DNA of 64,000 nucleotides from NCBI GenBank assembly GCA_036925085.1, contig JAUPFP010000021.1, positions 1,514,027 through 1,578,026 of the forward strand, written 5' to 3'. This document shows positions 57,180 through 64,000 of this stretch, piece by piece. The translations under genes were made by a program, and so were the position numbers. The notes under the pieces are model-generated. The model did not search any database. It saw only the letters and a list, made by a program, of their open reading frames with translations, and was not told where the DNA came from. Position 1 is the first letter of the stretch; each line of letters begins with the position of its first letter. Source of the stretch: Brachycybe producta. Taxonomy: Eukaryota > Arthropoda > Diplopoda > Playtdesmida > Andrognathidae.

Positions 57180-57525
57180 AGTTTGCGCCATCTATTGGCC
57201 ACACTCAGTTTTGGCACAAACCACTCCATATGAAGAGCTCTTGGTATATTTATCTTGCTTTCTAGGTGAATTTCACTTCCGGTTTCAGACCTGTTATTAC
57301 AGGGTGATCAAGAAGTCTCCAACAGAGTACGATACATATAACACTTTATGGTTCTGTCAGGGACTTCTGGAATATACTCCCACTTGGCACACTATGTTTA
57401 TTGACTCTTTGTTTTGTACATTGTCTAAAATGCTAATTATTTACGGGTTCTCTTGAATGTGTGTTTTACAGAGAAGTTTCCTTTTGACTTATTCTCCCCT
57501 ATTTTTTTTGTTTCATTTTTTTTAG
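57180..57525. other. End of intron 2
   Basis: TTACAGGGTGATCAAGAAGT at about 57297 resembles a mariner-type end, but no inverted partner was found. The polypyrimidine tract before exon 3 starts at about 57490. Confidence 0.4.
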
Positions 57526-57648
57526 AGGCTCGTACATGTTCAGAGACTGAATTTAAATGTGGCAATGGTAAATGTGTTCCAAGTCGTTGGTTATGTGACG
57601 GTGAAAATGATTGTGGAGACCACACGGATGAAGAAGAAATTATGTGCA
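57526..57648 (+). CDS. LDL-receptor family gene, exon 3 (LDL class A repeat 2)
   Basis: This is a 123-bp exon with phase 1 at both ends. It follows a long polypyrimidine tract ending in tttttttag and is followed by a strong donor, gtaagt (57649). Residues 69-109 hold a complete six-cysteine LDLa module (Cys73 to Cys109). Its core, [14 protein letters not shown], is followed by an acidic GDHTDEE. The SRW aromatic/basic patch and the longer spacing between the DE pair and the last Cys resemble repeat 2 of VLDLR and lipophorin receptors. The linker to repeat 1 is short (EART). An alternative acceptor two bases downstream would break the frame, so 57526 is chosen. No further repeat is seen before 64000; the remaining repeats, EGF and propeller domains, membrane span and NPxY tail would lie beyond the window. 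Confidence 0.93.
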
Positions 57649-58550
57649 GTAAGTTCTGTTCTGTTTTTTTTTTATTTCATTCAAATTTACCCTCTAAACC
57701 CAACCCTCTTCCCGATTCCAACCCTATTCTTATCTTTCAAGTGGAAGAATGTTTTTATGTTCAATTAATTTAAAAGAAGGACCCTTTCCTCCTACCGAAA
57801 AAAAAAAAAACTCCCCGTCTCCAATAGTAGTAACTTTTATGATAATGGTGTGATGATTAAAGATGAAGAGTAGGAGAATTGGGGGAAGTTTTTTCTATAC
57901 TTTTTATGCTGAGCTGACCAAAGTGACCATTTTCACCATTCTACTATTGTTGTTAATGGCAACGGTCAGTTTTCTATTGTATCTGTTCCTTTTTTGTGTT
58001 GGATGGATGGATATAAATCGGATTGGCATCGCTCTCTGTTGGCGAAATGTAATTCGGGAGATTTTTTTTGTTTTCTGTGTGTGGATGGATATATACGCAA
58101 GAGAAATCACACACAAAACACATAATCTAAAAAAAAAGTATTAAGAGACTAGACTAACCTAAAGACAGAAACAGAACACAAACACAGAAAAAAGATAGTG
58201 AATTATTTCTGTTGAGAGTTTTTCTCTCCATATAATTGGTCTCTGGAGTCTTGAGAGCAAAATAGATAAAAGGGAGGAGAAGGACTTGACTGAATGGATG
58301 TTGGAATTTTCTGTTGTGTTTTTTGTTGTTGGATACAACTGATCCAACATATATATTCCACCTCCTCCTCCTCCTCCTCCTCCTATGAGAATACACATTG
58401 TATTTAATACTTTTGATATTTGGAACTCTTAAAGAATTGGATCCAACAACAAACATTATTTGTGTTCATTGAAAAACGTAAATTTTGTATAAATATCTAG
58501 AGCAAAACAAAACTCCAAATCTCTTTTGTGTTTCAAAAGAGCAACACTAA
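57649..58550. other. Start of intron 3
   Basis: It begins with a gtaagt donor. A TCC repeat lies at 58363-58385. Open frames on both strands are low complexity and not called. Confidence 0.5.
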
Positions 58551-58955
58551 AGCCTCGTTTTCACAGTGGCGATAGTTCTAGCGTGAGAGTAGCTGTCATG
58601 AAAATTGCTATAGTTCACTCTCACAATAGCAACTGTCAACACGTCTTGAAGAGACGTGATAGTTGTCTGTCACATGACAGTGTGACGTCTACTTCATAGA
58701 TATATCATTGAGGCAACAACAGTGTTGCCTCTTTCTCTCTCTCTCCAGAAGCCAAATTTCCCTACAAAGTGAATATTTCCCTGCGAGCGGTCACACAACA
58801 ACTATTATTACTATTGCGACAGTACTATTCAACTATCTAGTCAAACGAGCTAATGCGATAGTGACTATCATGTGGTCTGCACGATGATAGTTCTAGCGAT
58901 AGTTGCTCTCATGATAGCAACTATCGTGACAACTATCATCGTGATAACAGGGCTT
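58551..58955. mobile_element. Fold-back MITE K
   Basis: AAGCCTCGTTTTCACAGTGG is imperfectly inverted to ATCGTGATAACAGGGCTT. The interior repeats GATAGTT/AACTATC motifs and holds a perfect 11-bp hairpin, CGATAGTTGCT with AGCAACTATCG (58897-58926). About 405 bp, with TAA next to each end. Confidence 0.65.
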
Positions 58956-59204
58956 AAAGCCTGGAACACACGTGGAATTCCGCTAAGGAAAAAGAAAATA
59001 GGAAAAGGAAACAAAATTCTTATTTTCTTTTTCTGTATCTTTGTTATGCACCCTCTAGTGAGCAAGAAACGAAACATTTATGGCCAAAATGGATTCCAGT
59101 TTATTTTTTTTGAACGGAATATTTTGAGAACGGAAAAAATTGACAGGCGGCTGTAGACAGCTTCAGAATTTCTTTAGATCCGCCCTTTCATTAGCGTCAG
59201 TTGA

Positions 59205-59390
59205 AAGTTTGTTATAAACTAGAAGGGTAGCTCAGTCACGTAAGTGTATTTTCATCTTTAATATCTTTCAAAATAAACTTTCTATAAACAAAATATTCAA
59301 AAAATATTTATGGTAATTTAAACATTCGCATCAGCTTATTTTAAAAGATATCAACATGAAAATACTCTTAAGGTGGCTGAATAGATATTT
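59205..59390. mobile_element. Family C fold-back copy
   Basis: AAACTAGAAGGGTAGCTCAG and AATATCTTTCAAAATAAACT are followed by CAGCTTATTTTAAAAGATAT. A second half copy follows at about 59500-59640. Confidence 0.62.
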
Positions 59391-59649
59391 ATTTTGCTTT
59401 TGCCTCGGTGGACGGCGCCTCTGCATTAGCTAATGCTATTCTCCATAGACGTTTTTTGTGTAAAATGTGGACGCAATATGGAAATGTGAAAAAAATTCAA
59501 ATTGTTTTAAAAACTAGAATGGTGAAAGCTCCTCATTAAAAGTTTATTTTGAAAGATAGCATCATTAATAAACATTTAGCATTATAACCAACTATTATAG
59601 TTTCTAAAACACTTTAAATTATTTTTATATTTTCTCCTGAAAAACGTTC

Positions 59650-60572
59650 GCAAAAAATATAAATTTTCTCATAACCGCCATATGTGTGTGGAGAATGTGG
59701 CGCCATTCAGAAGGACGAAAACAAAATAAATATCTATTCAGCCACCATAAGTGAAAAGTGGTTCAGTGATCTTTTTTTGTTTGTGTTTTTTTTATATTGT
59801 CAAACAAATTGGATAAAAATTCGGACAACTTTGTTGTTTGAAGACAAAAAAAAAAAAAGAAGTGAAAAGATGAGATGAAGAGAGAAATTGTTGTCGGTTG
59901 GTTCATCAATGATGATGTTGTTTTTTGTGTCCAAAGAAAAGTCAATTGTTTTTTCTTCTTCTTTCTTCCTATTGTTGTTATTGCTATTTATCTCCTGCCA
60001 CCTTGAAGAAGTATGTTTGTTCACATGTGGGTTTGATGGGTCAAAAATGGCCGAAAATAAGGAGGGAGGTTTTTTTTTTCTTCTTTCTAAGAATCATTCT
60101 GACCAACAAAAACAGAAAGTGGTCGTTTTGATTCAGACAAAATTTTCTGTGATTGTCAGATTTTTTTTTGCTGTTTGACGGTGTTGGTGTTGAGGAATGA
60201 AACAAGATTGAATTGAAAGGCAAGAAGTGGTGGACATTAGCTGGACAAGAGAACTTATTGAGAGAATGGGAGTAAAATAGAGGGAGAGAGAAGGGTGGTG
60301 GTCAAGGGAGGTGAAAGATAAAAACGACTGGTCATTTTATAGGGTAGAGGATATTGGGGGTGGAGGTTGCAATTCATCTTATGTGACGTTTTAAGTCTCA
60401 AAATCAGTAACATCTCTCTGAAAGAGAGAGAGAGAGAGAGAGAGAGAGTGACCAACTGAAGTTGAAATGTGAATTGTGTGGACTGACTGACCATGATGAT
60501 GACGAAGCGACCACCATTCTACTACAGTAAATAGGGAGAGGTATATTTGGGGGGAATGGACTACATAGAATA
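59650..60572. other. Intron 3 sequence, low complexity
   Basis: A GA run lies at 60421-60448. T-rich open frames at 59684-60178 have no domain. Confidence 0.45.
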
Positions 60573-61004
60573 TACAGTGTGTCCCAAACTAATGTATATT
60601 GTCATGTTTATTTTCTTAAATTTAATTTAATTTTAGAATTAAGCGTAAATATTACACTGAAAAAACTGATCTGCAATCTTCAATTGAGCGACAAGTGTTT
60701 CTTGCATTTGCGCGACACGTGTTTCTTCGATTATACAAAAATCATAAATATGGCAAGAAAGAGAATTGTTGCACAAATAGAAAGAACAATTGATATTTGC
60801 AGATCAGGTTCTTACCGATGTCAGCAATGTCAATTATGTCATGATGGGGGCGACATTTTGAGATAAATACATCATTTAAACAATAAAAGATGTAAAATGT
60901 TTTAATATCTAATCTTTCTTGTATCATTTACACTTAAAAGTAAACATGGCAGTTAGTAAGTAACATGATGAAAGTGTGTATACATTTGTGTGGCACACAC
61001 TGTA
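60573..61004 (+). mobile_element. Short mariner-type element with transposase C-terminal remnant
   Basis: The inverted ends are TACAGTGTGTCCCAAACTAA and its imperfect inverse ending CACACACTGTA, flanked by TA on both sides. Inside, a + frame ends at 60866 with IVAQIERTIDICRSG, then CQLCHDGGDILR. This resembles the C-terminal helix and GG(D/H) motif of mariner/IS630-type transposases. No DDE core fits in 432 bp, so this is a deletion derivative. Confidence 0.55.
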
Positions 61005-61660
61005 TAGATTATTATGCTGCCACCGTCACCATTTTTTCGAAAATCCCCTATTTTTTTTTTGGTAGAATTGGGGGCCTCATGTCCTTTTCAATGGATACAT
61101 ATTATTGATCTTTTTTTTGTATCGATTATTAGTTTTGAGCTCTTTCTGGAATGCTTTTAGATAGAGGGAGAGTAGTAATATTACTGATTTAGTGATTTGT
61201 CGCGAAAAGTGATGATTGGAGGGATTATTATTGTTTATATATGGAAGGGAGGGAATAGGGATTGAGGGATGGTTTAGAGGTTGAAATATTTCGAGGGGAT
61301 TGGGGGGGGAATGTGGAGAGGTTAGAAATATTTCAACTGGATTCAAAATGGGTGCCTCAATGATGACAATTGGTCTTTTATTGACCATTCATTAAATGGT
61401 ACTGATCTCTTTTATCAAATGCCTATTTGTGAAAGATTTCATTAAATGATTGCAACAAAAAGACCTGCTAGTGTTTGGGGGGGGGGGGGGGGGGTAAGAA
61501 AAGGGGGACAAACTGAGATCATGTGACCTTTTAGTAAGTGGGGGGGGGGACTTTTCTTAGTTTAATGGGTTTTGATTAAAAGGCGCTTATGGGACTCGAT
61601 AAAATAAATTAACGAAAGAATCTTGGAAATTTCTTGCATTTTGAATATAACTTTTTGGAC
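61005..61660. repeat. Intron 3 stretch with poly-G runs
   Basis: G runs lie at 61477-61494 (18 bases) and near 61541. A reverse open frame at 61077-61388 has no recognisable domain. Confidence 0.6.
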
Positions 61661-61669
61661 GATAAATTC

Positions 61670-61950
61670 AAAAAGTGTTTTAGAAACTAGAATAGTAACT
61701 GAGAATCATTTATGGAGAATTTTTATGTTTATATCTTAAAAAATGAAAATGATTTAATTTTTATGCTATTTTTTGAGTATTAATTGAGTGTTAATTCTAA
61801 ATTTGAAATAATTTTAAGATATATTGGAGATAAACAAAAACTCGAATAATTCAGTTACTAGTCTAGTTTATTAAATACTTTCAATTGAAACTCCTTAAGT
61901 TGATTTCTGAAACGCAGAATAATTTCGAAAACCTAAATCATGCAGAAAAA
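61670..61950. mobile_element. Family C fold-back, degenerate copy
   Basis: GTGTTTTAGAAACTAGAATA is followed, after an AT-rich centre, by ACTAGTCTAGTTTATTAAAT and CTGAAACGCAGAATAATTTC. Confidence 0.5.
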
Positions 61951-61954
61951 TGGC

Positions 61955-62730
61955 AACTAAAAAAATTCGACTGAAAATGGAATTTATATTATTTTAAATC
62001 TATTCTATTCTGTTTATTTGGTAGAAAATAAGTAGAAAAAAATGTATTTGTTACAAGTTTTGGGGGGATAAATTAAATAATAGATAATTAGATATTTTCA
62101 GACGGCTTTTTCTTGTTTATCTTTAAATTGCATATTTTGCAAATAGCTACTTATAAAAAAAACGCCTTTTAAAAAAAAACTAGAAATCTATCACAATTTA
62201 CTTTGCTATTTTTAGTGACAAATACATAGATTAAATTGGGCCGACTATGTGTCGTATTTCAAAATTTAAAAAAAAAACACTAATTAGATTTCTGGCTAAT
62301 TATTAGGCAATGGAAAAACAATTAAAACAAGTTTTTGTGTTGCTTGAAATTAAAAATAGGTTCACTATTGTGTGTACACACTATGGTGATGATTGATGAA
62401 TTTACTTTTGACGTTTTGGAATTATTAATGAGATTAAGGAGCTAATTTTCGCAATGAATTTTCATCTTTTTCAACTGACATTGTTTGGAGGCTATATTTT
62501 CATGGCAAAATGACTAATCAAATATTACATTATGATTCTTGTAAATTATGGAAATGAAATCAGCCTCCAACAATTAAGTTTTTCGACGTTTTTTGTCTTT
62601 TAGCAAAAATCTTTCATCTCTTTCAAGTTTCCTCCTGATAATGTTTCTAGTATTCTTGGATGTGATTGGTTGGTGCAAGTAAAACGCGTCCTTGTGATGC
62701 AATTTTTAAGAAATTCTAAAAGATACACAT
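61955..62730. other. Intron 3 sequence, nothing recognised
   Basis: AT-rich, with no exon or repeat match in the window. Confidence 0.4.
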
Positions 62731-62732
62731 TT

Positions 62733-63052
62733 ATACCTAGTACACACACCTGATAATTTAAATGCATTTAAATAATAAACGTGTTCTACAGAGCCCCGTG
62801 AAGGACAAACAAACAATATGTCGTCAAATTCAATTTATTCACTTAATAATCTGAAAATATTAAGTTAATACTTAAATATAATAATAATATAAACTATTGA
62901 CACAAAATATTGATTTAGTATTTCAATTTAAAATATTAAATAATAGTCAATTTTTATTTGGTGTTCATGTCCTTAACTGGATTCCGTATAATTCACCTAA
63001 ACACATTAAATTTGAGTTCATTTAGCTCATGTGTGTGTGTGTACAAGGTATT
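62733..63052 (+). mobile_element. Family B MITE, copy B6
   Basis: A full-length copy from ATACCTAGTACACACACC to GTGTGTACAAGGTATT, with the same interior blocks as B4 and B5. The right end carries extra GT units. Confidence 0.8.
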
Positions 63053-63069
63053 AGGCAATTTTTAAAATG

Positions 63070-63600
63070 TTTTATAAACCGTCTGATTTTCTAACTCTTG
63101 GTTATTCTGCGTTTCAAAAGAGCAATACTAATTGAAAGTGTTAGAAACTAGAAGAGTAGCTGAATCAAGAGAGAGGGAGAGAGGCGTTATACCCTATAAA
63201 AAGCCTTTTGAACTATGGTCGTTCTATTAAAAATTAAGAAAACATTGAAAACTGTTTTAAAAACTAGAAGGGTAATTCAATCACTTAAAGGTGTATTTTC
63301 ATGTTTGATTTCTTTCAAAATAAGCTTTTTGTGGTCAGAACTTTTAAAATGATCTATTTTGAAAAGCAGCTGATTATTTTTAAAATTTTTATCTTTAAAA
63401 TGTTTTATTTTAAAAGATCTCAATAAGAAAATACTTTTAAAGTGATTTAGGTGTGGTACCACCACCCTTCTAGTTTTCTTTTAATTTTTGCTTTGTTCTG
63501 AAAGACAGAATAAATCCAACAGTTCGTAAAATCAGCTGTTTATAAAAGCCCATGTTAAAGAGAAGGACGCGTTTCACGTGCGCCATTCTAATATACTGTA
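63070..63600. mobile_element. Family C fold-back copies, partly doubled
   Basis: CTAACTCTTGGTTATTCTGC and GTTAGAAACTAGAAGAGTAG start one copy; TTTTAAAAACTAGAAGGGTA starts a second. The right half has CACCCTTCTAGTTTTC, CTGAAAGACAGAATAAAT and AATCAGCTGTTTATAAA. It looks like one copy interrupted or joined to another. Confidence 0.6.
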
Positions 63601-63604
63601 ACAT

Positions 63605-64000
63605 TGCGAATATTGATCTTTCAATAATTATAATAAGAGGGGGGAAATGAAAAGATAAAAGAAAAACGTTGAAAATGCGTTATTTTTCTATTTTCTTCTT
63701 CAGTTATCTTGATTAATGAACTTTAATTTCTACTTATTTGTCACCCCTGACAGTGTGTTGTGTATCTTTTTACACGATTAACTAATCTAATAATTGGTTA
63801 CCATGGTAACCACATCTAAACCTATTTCTTTTCTCTCCTCCAGTTTTTTATTTCTAGTTTTTTGTTTGTTTGGAGCAGATATTTTTATGTAAGAAAAATG
63901 ACTTTATTTCAAAAGAAAGAGAAAATACTTGTTTATGTGAATTTATATTACGCTTTTTTTTCTGTTATTTTTATCTCTCAATTTTGAAATCCACCCATTT
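63605..64000. other. Intron 3 sequence to the window edge
   Basis: It contains the short palindrome GGTTACCATGGTAACC near 63798, and no exon. Confidence 0.45.

Larger units (their letters stand above)
5896..57525 (+). other. Intron 2 of the LDLR-family gene, about 51.6 kb
   Basis: This phase-1 intron separates the first two class A repeats. No extra cysteine-rich exon is visible inside it by eye. It is packed with MITEs, fold-backs, three LINE 3' ends and long simple repeats. Because these are transcribed in the pre-mRNA, the many inverted repeats could form long intramolecular duplexes (inference). Confidence 0.8.

Noticed and set aside
57297..57320. TTACAGGGTGATCAAGAAGT as a transposon end
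   Set aside because: A single end without a partner; it could be a fragment but cannot be delimited.

Overview
This window comes from an animal genome. It is AT-rich (about one third GC by eye) and dominated by introns, simple-sequence repeats and short fold-back DNA transposons. I find one host gene, on the + strand. It is the 5' part of a low-density-lipoprotein-receptor family gene, closest in layout to VLDLR/LRP8/LDLR and arthropod lipophorin receptors. Exon 1 (coding 3773-3866) encodes a signal peptide. Exon 2 (5785-5895) and exon 3 (57526-57648) each encode one six-cysteine LDL-receptor class A repeat. All junctions are phase 1, which is the classic exon-per-repeat layout of the family, and the gene continues past the right edge. 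The species is probably an invertebrate with large introns; I cannot place it more precisely from sequence alone.

Layout: 1-3772 is 5' flank/5' UTR with repeats. 3867-5784 is intron 1, which holds a CpG-rich patch (4371-4522) with E-box, E2F-like and CRE motifs. 5896-57525 is intron 2, about 51.6 kb, filled with repeats. 57649-64000 is the start of intron 3. I see no convincing second protein-coding gene, tRNA, rRNA or CRISPR array. Most open frames are low-complexity or fall inside repeats.

Repeats: (A) eleven copies of a ~206-bp palindromic MITE with ACAGGCAGTTAGAAAT ends and 8-10 bp (typically 9-bp) target-site duplications, which resembles Mutator-like elements; (B) a ~310-bp MITE with TACCTAGTACACACAC ends; (C) a very abundant ~300-400-bp fold-back family with the core CTAGTTTCTAAAACAC; (D) a ~220-bp MITE with GCTTGTGACGTCA near both ends; (E) a two-copy family with CTCATTACAGAAA ends; (F) a three-copy hAT-like family; (G) two Helitron/Helentron-like copies in opposite orientation; several single fold-backs; three 5'-truncated LINE 3' ends, all antisense to the gene; and two mariner-type transposase remnants. 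Families A and D both carry the perfect cAMP-response palindrome TGACGTCA, which occurs about 26 times in the window by eye. Family A combines it with GC-box and CCAAT-box motifs.

The most unusual items are the family A elements as mobile promoter-like cassettes, the MITE-in-MITE nest at 39.4-39.9 kb, a pair of near-perfect hairpins with the same apex at 21.86-21.96 kb, and a GA minisatellite whose repeat unit grows steadily from 18 to 32 bp. Repeat boundaries without target-site duplications are approximate, because all alignments were done by eye.
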